A DNA stretch of 64,000 nt, from positions 23,958 to 87,957 of the forward strand of contig SHBR01000002.1 in the NCBI GenBank assembly GCA_004212795.1, read 5' to 3'. Shown piece by piece: positions 30,034 to 39,615 of the stretch. Source of the stretch: Candidatus Thioglobus sp. Its GTDB lineage: Bacteria; Pseudomonadota; Gammaproteobacteria; Arenicellales; UBA868. A program made the position numbers and the translations under genes. A model generated the notes under the pieces. That model was not told the DNA's origin. It did not search any database and saw nothing but the letters and a program-made list of their open reading frames with translations. Within the stretch, counting starts at the first letter, position 1. Every line of letters begins with the position of its first letter.

Positions 30034-31152
30034 CTATCGGATTTCACAAACCAAAGGTCCGAGGACGTCCATCAAAGGCTCGACTCCCAATCCCGGCGCT
30101 GATGGTGCAGCCATGTAACCACGCCCCATCTCGGGACCCCCCTCAGCAATCGCTCGACTCGCGTATTCGTGGAACGCGGACGACTGAAAATGAAAGGCCG
30201 GCGGGGTCGACTGGGCGAGATGAGCAATTGCTGATGTGGCGATCTCCCCGCCCCAACTGTCTTCAATCGTCATCACAATACCAAGATGAACACATAAATC
30301 TCGAACCTGACGCGCGCGGGTAAGACCGCCCATCCGATTGATCTTGAGATTAATCAGATCCATCGCGTTATCCTGAAATCCGCGCAACAAAACCGCCAAT
30401 CCATCCATGCATTCATCCAGAATGAAGGGCAGATCGGTATGTTGGCGCACCGCAAAGCATTCCTCATAACTTAGACAAGGCTGCTCTATAAAGCATGACA
30501 GCTGTTGCTCCTGAAACATTTGCTGAACTGCACCCACAACACGCAAAGCCTCATGCTGCTTCCACCCAGTGTTTGCATCTGCATCCACAACATCACCTGG
30601 CTGCATGACATCAAGAATTTGCCGAAAGCGCTCGATATCCGTATCCGGATTTTCTCCAACCTTTATCTGAAAATGATCAAAACCTTGTTCTCGATACTCT
30701 ACAAACCGGTCAGCCATCAGTTTAGGGTCCGCGCGAGGAACAACTTTAAAAAGGGTGACCTGCTCCTGTAGTTTGCCGCCCAGTAACTGATAAGCCGGCA
30801 GGCCCGTGGCTTTACCTAGAATATCCCAGCAGGCCATATCGATAGCCGACTTGACATACGGATGCCCCTTTAACAACTCATCCATCTTCAGGTTAATGCT
30901 GTCGAGATGGGTGGGATCCTCGCCAATCAGGCCAGGTGCCAGTATGGAGACCCCCGTTCGCACCCCCTCAGCATACGCCGCCAAATACGAAGGGCCCAGT
31001 GGACAACTTTCTCCGACACCGGTTATTCCTTCATCGGTGTCCACCAAAACCACAGTGCTATCGAATGATGAAAATGATTGGGTCGACCAACTATACGATC
31101 CTTCTTTCATCGGCAAATCGACCTGGAAAACCCGGATTCTAGAAATTTTCAT
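30034..31152 (-). CDS. Mandelate racemase/muconate lactonizing enzyme family (resembles hydroxyproline-betaine epimerase / cis-3-hydroxyproline dehydratase group)
   Basis: GVGESCPLGPSY, KSAIDMACWDILGK, DHFQIKVGENPDTD (KxK-like), DVVDADANTGW, FIEQPCLSYEE, ILDECMD, MTIEDSWGGEI. Confidence 0.85.
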   Translation of the reverse strand: MKISRIRVFQVDLPMKEGSYSWSTQSFSSFDSTVVLVDTDEGITGVGESCPLGPSYLAAYAEGVRTGVSILAPGLIGEDPTHLDSINLKMDELLKGHPYVKSAIDMACWDILGKATGLPAYQLLGGKLQEQVTLFKVVPRADPKLMADRFVEYREQGFDHFQIKVGENPDTDIERFRQILDVMQPGDVVDADANTGWKQHEALRVVGAVQQMFQEQQLSCFIEQPCLSYEECFAVRQHTDLPFILDECMDGLAVLLRGFQDNAMDLINLKINRMGGLTRARQVRDLCVHLGIVMTIEDSWGGEIATSAIAHLAQSTPPAFHFQSSAFHEYASRAIAEGGPEMGRGYMAAPSAPGLGVEPLMDVLGPLVCEIR

Positions 31153-31193
31153 AAGAGTAATCGCCCGCGCGGCCTAGAAGATAAATGAGTGCA

Positions 31194-32342
31194 TCAAGAT
31201 GGATTATTGACTGCTACAGAATGCTCAACATGCCGCGCTTTCGCTTGGGCGAGAGCGTCAAGGTCCAGCTCAAACCCCAAACCAGGGGCGTCAATCGGTC
31301 CGAGTTTTGCCTCTGAGAGCGTGAGGCTTGGGCTGGCAATCACATCAGCAGTCAACAGGTGATTCATATACTGGTTTGCATCGTCAAGATTTGATATCGC
31401 CAAACCGGCGTGATGGGCAGCGCAGGTCGTGATTCCCGTTTCGTACAAACCGTGCAGACAGATATTCAGTCCGCCCTTTTTTGCCGCGTCTGCAGCTTTC
31501 ATGAGAGGCCCGATACCACCCGTCTCATGAAGACCAAGCGTGATGAGATCAGCAGCTTGCATCTGCGTGATCTGAAAAACATCATCTGCATTAAAAACGC
31601 TTTGATCCGCTGCGATCGGGATCGGGCTTGAATCCTTTATCTGCTTCAGAGCGCTTAGACTTCTGTGATCACAGGGTTGCTCAATCATTTCAGGATTAAA
31701 CATTTTTAACCGATCAATCATGCGTCTTGCTGAAAGCACATCCCACGCCTCGTTCGGATCAAGCCGCAACCGAATATCCGGCCCCACCGCCTCACGCACC
31801 TGCCTGACAATCTCAAAATCAAGATCATCGCCACGACCGACCTTGCAGTAAATAGTGCGATGACCGCGTTGCACAAATGCGGTTGCATCCTTTGCGAGCG
31901 CCTCGGGTTCAGATCCCTGAATAAAACCAAAGTACTCCACATACTCTCGCTGTGCACCACCGAGCAATTCGTAAACAGGACGATTCAGTACCTTTCCCTG
32001 TAGATCCCAGAGCGCCATCTCGAGCCCTGCCAATACCTGGCCGCCAAACCGGGGCGCACTACAATTGCCCCGAAACTGAAAAAGAGATTGATAACAGGTC
32101 GCCATCAAACGCTCGCGATCAAAAATCGACTCGCCCGTGATGTGCTTCGCAGCCTCTTTGACAAATGCCTGAACACCCGTCGCAGTGGGTGTGGCGAGGC
32201 ACTCTCCGAAACCGACAAATTCGCTTTCTGTGCGAATCTCAATCAATAGCACTTCTGCACCCAGGGTCACTCCCTGAGACCAGTAATACGGCTGGGAATA
32301 CGGCACTAACAACGGCGTAATCAGTATTTCCCTAATTTTCAT
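31194..32342 (-). CDS. Mandelate racemase/muconate lactonizing enzyme family
   Basis: GFGECLATPTA, LEMALWDLQGKVLNRPVYELLGG, RTIYCKVGRGDDLD, RLRLDPNEAWD, MIEQPCDH, IAADQSVF. Confidence 0.87.
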   Translation of the reverse strand: MKIREILITPLLVPYSQPYYWSQGVTLGAEVLLIEIRTESEFVGFGECLATPTATGVQAFVKEAAKHITGESIFDRERLMATCYQSLFQFRGNCSAPRFGGQVLAGLEMALWDLQGKVLNRPVYELLGGAQREYVEYFGFIQGSEPEALAKDATAFVQRGHRTIYCKVGRGDDLDFEIVRQVREAVGPDIRLRLDPNEAWDVLSARRMIDRLKMFNPEMIEQPCDHRSLSALKQIKDSSPIPIAADQSVFNADDVFQITQMQAADLITLGLHETGGIGPLMKAADAAKKGGLNICLHGLYETGITTCAAHHAGLAISNLDDANQYMNHLLTADVIASPSLTLSEAKLGPIDAPGLGFELDLDALAQAKARHVEHSVAVNNPS

Positions 32343-32539
32343 TGAGATAGCTCAAAAGCATGCGCGGCGACTAATAAATAAAAAGTGGCGTCCTGACGTA
32401 AGTATAAGGTCTTTCAAGCACGGTGAAATCTTGAATTTTAATTTCAATGCGGTAGCATGGTCGCATCACTCGGGCCTCTCAGAGGCCATATCAATTTAAT
32501 AAGAGTGGTTAGATTAATCAACATTTCGGAGGAGCAAGG

Positions 32540-34156
32540 ATGAAAAAATCGAAGATCGAACAGATCATTCACCAGGATATTATCCTGAAGCAAGCACTAA
32601 GCGACCCTCGCGTCACGCGCAGAGATTTTCTGGCCTTTACGGGAGCGATGGGCATGACCGCCACAATGGGCGGAGCGCTTTGGTCGAACAGGGCATTAGC
32701 CGCTACGCCTAAAAGAGGCGGACATATGGTGTCCGGCCTAAACGATGCCAACACCGGCGACTCCCTCGACTGCGGACTGTTTAACGCAACCTACATGATC
32801 TGTATCAGTCGCGCATTCCGTGACAGCTTGGTAAACGTCGGCCAGGACAACAGTATGGAACCGGCACTTGCTGAAAGCTGGGAAGCGAGCCCCGATGCAA
32901 AAGTCTGGCGCTTCAATATTCGCCAAGGCGTCGAGTTTCACAACGGCAAGTCCCTGACAACCGATGATGTCGTCGCTTCGATCAACAAACACCGGGGCGA
33001 AGATTCAACTTCTTACGCCAAAGGCGTGTTCTCAGGGATCAGCGATGTTCGGGTGGATGGAAATACCGTTGTTGTTGAATTGGCTGATGGCAACGCAGAC
33101 GCTCCTGCTTTATTTACGGATTATCACTTCAACATTATGCCGTCTAAAGACGGTGTCGCAGAATCTCTCTCAAGCGCGGGCACAGGACCCTACCTACTTA
33201 AAGAATACAATCCCGGGGTCAAGACCGTACTAGAGCGCAACCCAAACACCTGGCATCCTGATGGCGGCGCACTGGCGGACTCCCATGAGGTTCTCGCGAT
33301 TCTGGATGATACGGCTCGGCAGAGTGCGCTCATCAGTGGATCCGTCGATGTGATTAACCGACCCGCCCTAAAAGGTATTGCACGACTTAAAAATGTGAAG
33401 GGCGTCAATATCGTCGATGTGGCCAGTAACCTAGCATTTACCCATCCCATGCGCATGGATGTAACGCCATTCGACAACATGGATTTCCGAACAGCCTTGA
33501 AACTCTCAACACCGCGACAGGAATTCATCGACAAAGTCTTGTTTGGATACGGTGCGATCGGTAACGATCAACCGCTCGGCCCTGGGTTCGGCAGCTACGA
33601 TGCGGACCTCAACGTTGAATATGATCTCGACAAGGCCAAGCATCATCTCAAGAAGTCCGGACATGAAGGCGTCACAATTGACCTCAGCGCATCCAATACT
33701 TCTTATGGTGGCGCGATGGATGCCGCGCAGTTGTTCCAGCAGCACTGGGCGAAGATAGGTGTCAACACTAACATTATTCAGGAACCACAAGATGGCTACT
33801 GGAATAACGTATGGAATGTAAAGCCATTTTGCACATGTTATTGGGGTGCCCGTCCGGTTGAGGACATGATTCTTTCAATTGCTTACCTGTCCTCATCTCC
33901 GTGGAATGACACGGTCATCAAGAACGACCGGGTGGACGAGCTTGTTGTCGCAGCCCGAGGAGAACTTGATGCCGCAAAACGAAAAGCAATGTATCAAGAA
34001 GTCCAGCACATCATTTCCAAAGAAGGTGGAACTATTATTCCTGCTTTTGGTACGGACGTTGCCGCGACTCGCGACACCGTGGGCGTCGGCGATCAGATCG
34101 GCGGCGGTTGGGAAATGGACGGAGGTCATTACCTCAAGCGTTGGTGGAAAGCATAG
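32540..34156 (+). CDS. ABC transporter substrate-binding protein, SBP_bac_5 (peptide/opine) family with Tat-type signal
   Basis: TRRDFLAFTGAMGMTATMGGALWSNRALA Tat signal; LAESWEASPDAKVWRFNIRQGVEFHNGKSLTTDDVV. Confidence 0.92.
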   Translation: MKKSKIEQIIHQDIILKQALSDPRVTRRDFLAFTGAMGMTATMGGALWSNRALAATPKRGGHMVSGLNDANTGDSLDCGLFNATYMICISRAFRDSLVNVGQDNSMEPALAESWEASPDAKVWRFNIRQGVEFHNGKSLTTDDVVASINKHRGEDSTSYAKGVFSGISDVRVDGNTVVVELADGNADAPALFTDYHFNIMPSKDGVAESLSSAGTGPYLLKEYNPGVKTVLERNPNTWHPDGGALADSHEVLAILDDTARQSALISGSVDVINRPALKGIARLKNVKGVNIVDVASNLAFTHPMRMDVTPFDNMDFRTALKLSTPRQEFIDKVLFGYGAIGNDQPLGPGFGSYDADLNVEYDLDKAKHHLKKSGHEGVTIDLSASNTSYGGAMDAAQLFQQHWAKIGVNTNIIQEPQDGYWNNVWNVKPFCTCYWGARPVEDMILSIAYLSSSPWNDTVIKNDRVDELVVAARGELDAAKRKAMYQEVQHIISKEGGTIIPAFGTDVAATRDTVGVGDQIGGGWEMDGGHYLKRWWKA

Positions 34157-34181
34157 TAATCTGAATCTAGGTTACTAACTG

Positions 34182-34207
34182 AATAAGCGGCCTTCGGGCC
34201 GCTTATT
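34182..34207 (+). terminator. Intra-operonic hairpin terminator between SBP and permease
   Basis: AATAAGCGGCC-TTCG-GGCCGCTTATT perfect 11-bp stem with UUCG tetraloop followed by T-tract. Confidence 0.85.
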
Positions 34208-34343
34208 TTTTCATTGAGCAGGGTATAACCAGTATCTTCAGTCCGAACAGGCGAAAACAGAAGATTGAAAACTCAATATACAAACTGAGTTGATCTGCGC
34301 TACAGTGTTGATCAACGAATGAAGATGTAAGCGTTAAAAGATA

Positions 34344-35300
34344 ATGAATAGAATTCTTCTCATGATTTTGCAGCGATTCGGTCTTGGGCTGCTGACGCTT
34401 TTTGTGGTTTCTATTATTATTTTTGTTGGCGTTGAGTTTCTGCCCGGCGATATTGCAGAAGCACTGTTAGGACAAGGCGCCAGTCCTGAGAACGTTGCTG
34501 CCTTGCGCCATGAACTGGGTCTCGATCGTCCAGCTCATATTCGCTATATCGACTGGTGGGCCGGCGTTTTACAGGGCGATCTGGGGACTTCGCTCGCAAA
34601 CCGGCGTGATATCGCGGAACTTATTACGTTCCGTTTGTCCAATACCCTTTTTCTGGCCCTAACCGCCGCCGCAATCTCCGTTCCGCTCGCAATTCTTTTT
34701 GGTATTTTAGCGGCTCTCTATCGAAACAGTGCCTACGACCGATCGGTCAATGTCATCACGTTAGGTGCCGTATCCGCGCCGGAATTCTTAACCGCCTATG
34801 TACTTATTCTTTACTTTTCCGTAAAACTGGGATGGTTTCCAAGCCTTTCAAATATTGATCAAGACACCTCGTTTATTGACAAGTTACATCAGGTGGCACT
34901 CCCTGCGATTACGCTGATGGGGGTAATTTTGGCCTACATGATGCGAATGGTTAGAGCTTCCATTATTAATCTGCTGGCGAGCGCCTATATCGAAATGGCG
35001 CACCTAAAAGGAATGCCTAAATTTCGGGTCATTGTTAAACATGCATTACCTAACGCATGGGCACCTATTGCCAACATCATTGCCATTAGTCTTGCCTACC
35101 TGGTTGTGGGCGTAGTGGTTGTGGAGGTCGTCTTTATCTATCCGGGCCTTGGTCAATTAATGGTCGATTCAGTTTCAAATCGTGATATCCCGGTAGTCCA
35201 GGCCTGCAGCATGATCTTTGCCGGCACCTATATCTTGCTTAATCTAACCGCTGATATTGTTTCGATCTGTACCAACCCCAGACTACTGCACCCCAAATGA
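34344..35300 (+). CDS. Peptide/opine ABC transporter permease (DppB-like)
   Basis: DppB-type N-term (LQRFGLGLLTLFVVSIIIFVGVEFLPGDIAEALLG..LRHELGLDRP), EAA-like loop SAYIEMAHLKGMPKFRVIVKHALPNA. Confidence 0.9.
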   Translation: MNRILLMILQRFGLGLLTLFVVSIIIFVGVEFLPGDIAEALLGQGASPENVAALRHELGLDRPAHIRYIDWWAGVLQGDLGTSLANRRDIAELITFRLSNTLFLALTAAAISVPLAILFGILAALYRNSAYDRSVNVITLGAVSAPEFLTAYVLILYFSVKLGWFPSLSNIDQDTSFIDKLHQVALPAITLMGVILAYMMRMVRASIINLLASAYIEMAHLKGMPKFRVIVKHALPNAWAPIANIIAISLAYLVVGVVVVEVVFIYPGLGQLMVDSVSNRDIPVVQACSMIFAGTYILLNLTADIVSICTNPRLLHPK

Positions 35301-36190
35301 GTAGCAATGACATATCGCCACTTGAGGCGCAGGTGAATCGACCCCAAAGAACCCGTTTGCAAAATGCGTTGCGGGAAATTCTTAAAGCTCCCATTACTGC
35401 AAAGTTTGGCATGCTGGTGATTTTGACCTACGGTTTTGTGGCTATTTTTGCCCCTTTCTTAACACCCTACAGCGAGACTGAAATTGTTGGCCCTGAATTT
35501 GACGTCTGGGGTGATGAATTTATTCTCGGCACAGATGGCTTGGGCCGAGATATGCTGACACGACTACTGTTTGGCGCTCGTAATACAGTGGGTATCGCCT
35601 TTATTACAACCGTGCTTGCATTTGTGATCGGTGGCATTATGGGCCTGCTCGCAGCGATCTACACGGGATGGTTTGATCAGATCGCAAGTCGCGTTGTGGA
35701 TGTGTTGATGGCAATTCCTCAGTTGATTTTTGCCCTGATGTTGCTGACTATCTTTGGTACTTCAATTCCGATTCTAATTATTGTCATTGCGACTCTTGAC
35801 GCCACCCGAATTTTTCGCGTCACTCGAGCCGTAAGTCTCAACGTCGTTGTCTTGGATTATTTTGAGGCGGCTCGGCTACGCGGAGAGCGAATTTTCTGGC
35901 TTTGCATCCGCGAGATTTTGCCGAATATTACTGCGCCTTTACTGGCCGAATTTGGACTCCGATTCTGCTTTGTTTTTTTAATGATTGCAGCACTCAGTTT
36001 TCTTGGACTCGGCATTCAGCCTCCCACTGCAGACTGGGGCTCGATGGTTCGTGAAAACGCGGTCCTGATCACTTATGGTGACATCACTCCAATCCTACCG
36101 GCGATTGCGATTGCAATCCTCACACTAGGCGTTAACTTTCTAGTGGACTGGTTCTTGCATAAATCGAGTGGGCTCAAAGATGGTCATTAA
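35297..36190 (+). CDS. Peptide/opine ABC transporter permease (DppC-like)
   Basis: ILGTDGLGRDMLTRLLFGARNTVGIAF, DYFEAARLRGERIFWLCIREILPNI, LSFLGLGIQPPTADWGSMV. Confidence 0.92.
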   Translation: MSSNDISPLEAQVNRPQRTRLQNALREILKAPITAKFGMLVILTYGFVAIFAPFLTPYSETEIVGPEFDVWGDEFILGTDGLGRDMLTRLLFGARNTVGIAFITTVLAFVIGGIMGLLAAIYTGWFDQIASRVVDVLMAIPQLIFALMLLTIFGTSIPILIIVIATLDATRIFRVTRAVSLNVVVLDYFEAARLRGERIFWLCIREILPNITAPLLAEFGLRFCFVFLMIAALSFLGLGIQPPTADWGSMVRENAVLITYGDITPILPAIAIAILTLGVNFLVDWFLHKSSGLKDGH

Positions 36191-36214
36191 ACTTTCGCGT
36201 CGCCAGGCACACTC

Positions 36215-37855
36215 ATGAACGATCCTTTACTCGAAATCCGAAATCTTCAGATCGATGGTGAAAGCGATGAGATTTGGCATGAGATCATCAAGGGAATTGA
36301 CCTCAATCTTGATCGAGGCGAAGTGTTGGGCCTTATCGGGGAATCGGGTGCCGGCAAGTCTACGCTTGGCCTCGCCGCCATGAATTTTGTCAGGCCCGGT
36401 TGCCGTATTCGAGGGGGTTCCATTCGTTTCGATGGTCAAGAGCTTACTGAGCAATCTGAATTAACCTTAAGAAAATTAAGGGGTGTGCGTATTGCCTACG
36501 TTGCCCAAAGCGCGGCAGCCTCCTTTAACCCTGCCCACCAACTGATCGATCAATTCTCTGAAATTCCTGTGGTTCATGGCGTTAAAAGTCGGCGCGAGGC
36601 AGAGAAAGACGCCAAGGATCTTTACAGTCGAGTCCTGCTCCCAGATCCCGACGGTATTGGCTATCGCTACCCGCATCAGGTGTCGGGGGGGCAATTGCAG
36701 CGAGCCATGACCGCAATGGCATTATCCTGTCGGCCCGACCTCATTATTTTCGACGAACCCACCACCGCGCTCGACGTCACAACACAAATTGAAGTCCTTA
36801 CGACCATCCGGGATATTGTGCGCGAATTCAACACGGCCGCCATTTATATTTCTCATGACCTTGCAGTTGTCGCTCAGATGGCTGATCGGATCATGGTGTT
36901 GCGCTATGGCGAGTTAGTCGAGGAAGCAACAACCCGCGAGATGATGTCGAGCCCCAAAATGGAATACACAAAGTCATTATGGGCTGTTCGATCATTCAAA
37001 AAAGAAGCTGAGACGGTCGCAAGCGCGATGAGCCCAGTAGTCAAGGTGAATAGCGTAACCGCAGGATACGGATCAGAAGATATTCTCAAAGAGGTTTCTT
37101 TTGAAATTCATCGCGGACAAACGGTGGCCATCGTAGGTGAATCCGGGAGCGGAAAAAGCACGGCAGCGCGAGTCATTACGGGGTTGCTCCCGCCCCGCGT
37201 GGGCGATATTCAACTTAACGGCAAAATTCTGCCCAAAAGTTTTAAGGCACGAAACAAAGAGCAACTGCGCCATGTACAAATGATCTACCAGATGGCGGAT
37301 ACCGCGCTTAATCCACGCCAGCGTATTCGCAATATCATTGGCCGACCGCTGACCTTTTATCTGGGTCTTACCGGAAAACAAAAGGAAGCGCGCATTCGGG
37401 AACTCTTGTCACTGATCGAACTTGAACCCGATCTTTATATCGACCGTTTTCCAGATGAACTCTCCGGCGGACAGAAGCAAAGGGTGAGTATCGCGCGCGC
37501 ACTTGCAGCGGAGCCAGAGTTCATTATCTGCGACGAAGTCACATCAGCGCTAGACCAACTGGTTGCCGAGGGCATTCTACGGCTATTGGATCGCCTACAG
37601 CGGGAGTTCAACCTTGCCTATATGTTTATCACGCACGATCTTGCCACGGTCAAAGCCATTGCTGATAACGTTGTAGTGATGCTGCAGGGCAAGATTGTTG
37701 AGCAAGGCTCAAAAACAGAAATATTTTCACCGCCACACCATGACTATACCGAACTCCTATTGTCCTCAGTGCCTGAAATGGACCCCGACTGGCTTAACGA
37801 ACTAATTGCCCATCGTGAGAAACATGGCGTAATGTCTTCGACATCAATCTCCTGA
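36215..37855 (+). CDS. Peptide/opine ABC transporter, double ATPase (DppD+DppF-like)
   Basis: Two Walker A (GESGAGKST, GESGSGKST), two signatures (VSGGQLQRAM, LSGGQKQRVS). Confidence 0.94.
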   Translation: MNDPLLEIRNLQIDGESDEIWHEIIKGIDLNLDRGEVLGLIGESGAGKSTLGLAAMNFVRPGCRIRGGSIRFDGQELTEQSELTLRKLRGVRIAYVAQSAAASFNPAHQLIDQFSEIPVVHGVKSRREAEKDAKDLYSRVLLPDPDGIGYRYPHQVSGGQLQRAMTAMALSCRPDLIIFDEPTTALDVTTQIEVLTTIRDIVREFNTAAIYISHDLAVVAQMADRIMVLRYGELVEEATTREMMSSPKMEYTKSLWAVRSFKKEAETVASAMSPVVKVNSVTAGYGSEDILKEVSFEIHRGQTVAIVGESGSGKSTAARVITGLLPPRVGDIQLNGKILPKSFKARNKEQLRHVQMIYQMADTALNPRQRIRNIIGRPLTFYLGLTGKQKEARIRELLSLIELEPDLYIDRFPDELSGGQKQRVSIARALAAEPEFIICDEVTSALDQLVAEGILRLLDRLQREFNLAYMFITHDLATVKAIADNVVVMLQGKIVEQGSKTEIFSPPHHDYTELLLSSVPEMDPDWLNELIAHREKHGVMSSTSIS

Positions 37856-37911
37856 TTTATCAAAGATCAGTAATCCAAATCCGGCTTTACCCGTCTTTGT
37901 CAGGCTGCCTC

Positions 37912-38283
37912 TTATAAGTTTGATGTGTGGAATATTTTTGTCACGGTTTCACGAATGTCCCATCTCACTCGCCGACCTTTACGAGTAAAAACGCTATCAC
38001 CCGCCACACATTCAATCGACGCCTGCCCTTCCATGCTGAGCATGACCCGACCAGCCGTTATCGTTTGCAACTCATCTCCCAATTCGTTGCAGTCGAATAT
38101 ACCCGGGGTGCACCGCCAGATCCCCGTTCGAGACAACCCATCTGGGCTTAAAAAATCAATCCGCCCGGATGCGCTAGGATGACCTGAAACAATTACATAG
38201 TCAGAAGCCTCGTTATCAAACGGCCATTCCTCTAGATCATTAACATCTAATGTGTTTGGGTAATATTGAAAAGTCACTATCAA
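37912..38283 (-). CDS. Cupin (DUF861/EutQ-like) domain protein
   Basis: GIWRCTPGIFDCNELGDELQTITAGRVMLSMEGQASIECVAGDSVFTRKGRRVRWDIRETVTKIF. Confidence 0.8.
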   Translation of the reverse strand: MIVTFQYYPNTLDVNDLEEWPFDNEASDYVIVSGHPSASGRIDFLSPDGLSRTGIWRCTPGIFDCNELGDELQTITAGRVMLSMEGQASIECVAGDSVFTRKGRRVRWDIRETVTKIFHTSNL

Positions 38284-38515
38284 AAAATCTCCGTGAAATT
38301 AGCCAAGGCGCGTCTCAAAAACACGATACCATATCGAAAATAATCAGTAAGAGTTTATTATTTACAGATCCATTCATTAAAAATGGGCGAGAGCCCACAA
38401 AATTTAATCTCTAAGAACGAATCACATTAACCAGAAAAATTACGAATATGTCGTTCTATGACTTTTCTCTTTCGGGTTACTTGGTTCAAAATATACCAAT
38501 CAATCGTAGGCGCTC

Positions 38516-39532
38516 ATGAGTTCAACGGAAAACACGAGTTTTAATATTCGGGTGTCATCCACCGATGAGGTGTTTGAGGTTCCGGAAAATCGAACTATTC
38601 TTCATGTTTTATATGAGAATGGTTATGAAGTTCCGCTCGACTGCTCCAATGGCCGTTGCGGAACGTGTCGCACGCGCTATCTCTCTGGCGAGATCGATCA
38701 TCGAGACACTGTGCTCGAAGACTCTGAGCGTTCCGAGTTTCTAACGGTCTGCGTCTCGCGCGCGACTGGCGGAGAAGTCGTTCTTGATCTAGAGCCTCCG
38801 GTCGATTCTGCTCAACCCATCACTCGACCCATCGCGGTTGTTAACGCGCCGGTGTGTGTTGCATGCCTAAATTGCGTTCGATTCTGCACGTTTGGCGCAG
38901 CCAAAATTGATAGTGGTCTGGTGGGGGTTGGCGGGATTCAAGGTGCCGCGATAGTTGATAAAGACTTATGCACGGGCTGTGGATTATGTGCCGCAGCTTG
39001 TCCTACCGGGGCAATCGAAATGAACGTCAATACTCATGACGTTGTTATTGATGCCATCGACCAGTTCAGTTCCGGACCGGCTTCTCAGCAAAATCAACTG
39101 AGTAAGACCCCGAACTCCCTGGTCATTTTTACCTGTCCGCAATCTCGGCAGACCACACAAGAAGTTTGCGCTGGTGATTCCCGTACCAAAAAGACCGATG
39201 CTGCGACCCATGTTGTTGAAGTCCCCTGTTCCGGACGAGTCGATACGCTCCAACTTATGCATGCTTTCGAGAAAGGCGCTGATGGGGTAATGGTGGTCGG
39301 GTGTCAGCCCGGGGAGTGTTACTTTAATACCGGAAATTTACATGTGAAACAGCGGGTAGACCGTGTGTCACAATGGCTGGATAAATGCGGCCTTCATCAT
39401 GACCGGGTCATGATGACTCACATCACGCCCGGCGATCACAAGGGACTTGCCAACGCCATCGACTCACTGGATGAAAAGACTCAAGCGCTCGGATTAACCC
39501 CGCTGCATCAAGTCGCGACTGACAGAACATAA
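38516..39532 (+). CDS. Fused iron-sulfur protein: plant-type [2Fe-2S] ferredoxin + two [4Fe-4S] motifs + MvhD/hydrogenase-iron-sulfur-subunit-like domain
   Basis: CSNGRCGTC...C; CVACLNCVRFC; CTGCGLCAAACP; VEVPCSGRVDTLQLMHAFEKGADGVMVVGCQPGECYFNTGNLHVKQRV. Confidence 0.88.
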   Translation: MSSTENTSFNIRVSSTDEVFEVPENRTILHVLYENGYEVPLDCSNGRCGTCRTRYLSGEIDHRDTVLEDSERSEFLTVCVSRATGGEVVLDLEPPVDSAQPITRPIAVVNAPVCVACLNCVRFCTFGAAKIDSGLVGVGGIQGAAIVDKDLCTGCGLCAAACPTGAIEMNVNTHDVVIDAIDQFSSGPASQQNQLSKTPNSLVIFTCPQSRQTTQEVCAGDSRTKKTDAATHVVEVPCSGRVDTLQLMHAFEKGADGVMVVGCQPGECYFNTGNLHVKQRVDRVSQWLDKCGLHHDRVMMTHITPGDHKGLANAIDSLDEKTQALGLTPLHQVATDRT

Positions 39533-39615
39533 CCTCTTATTCGAGATGATTAAGTAACTCATATCACCACGCTATTCGACGAACTAGCTCACAAGTAAAA
39601 TTTTCGAGAAAAATC

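Noticed and set aside
36215-37855. Possible fusion artefact of two ATPases
   Set aside because: Double-ATPase Dpp/Opp proteins (e.g. YejF/GsiA type) are common; ordinary.
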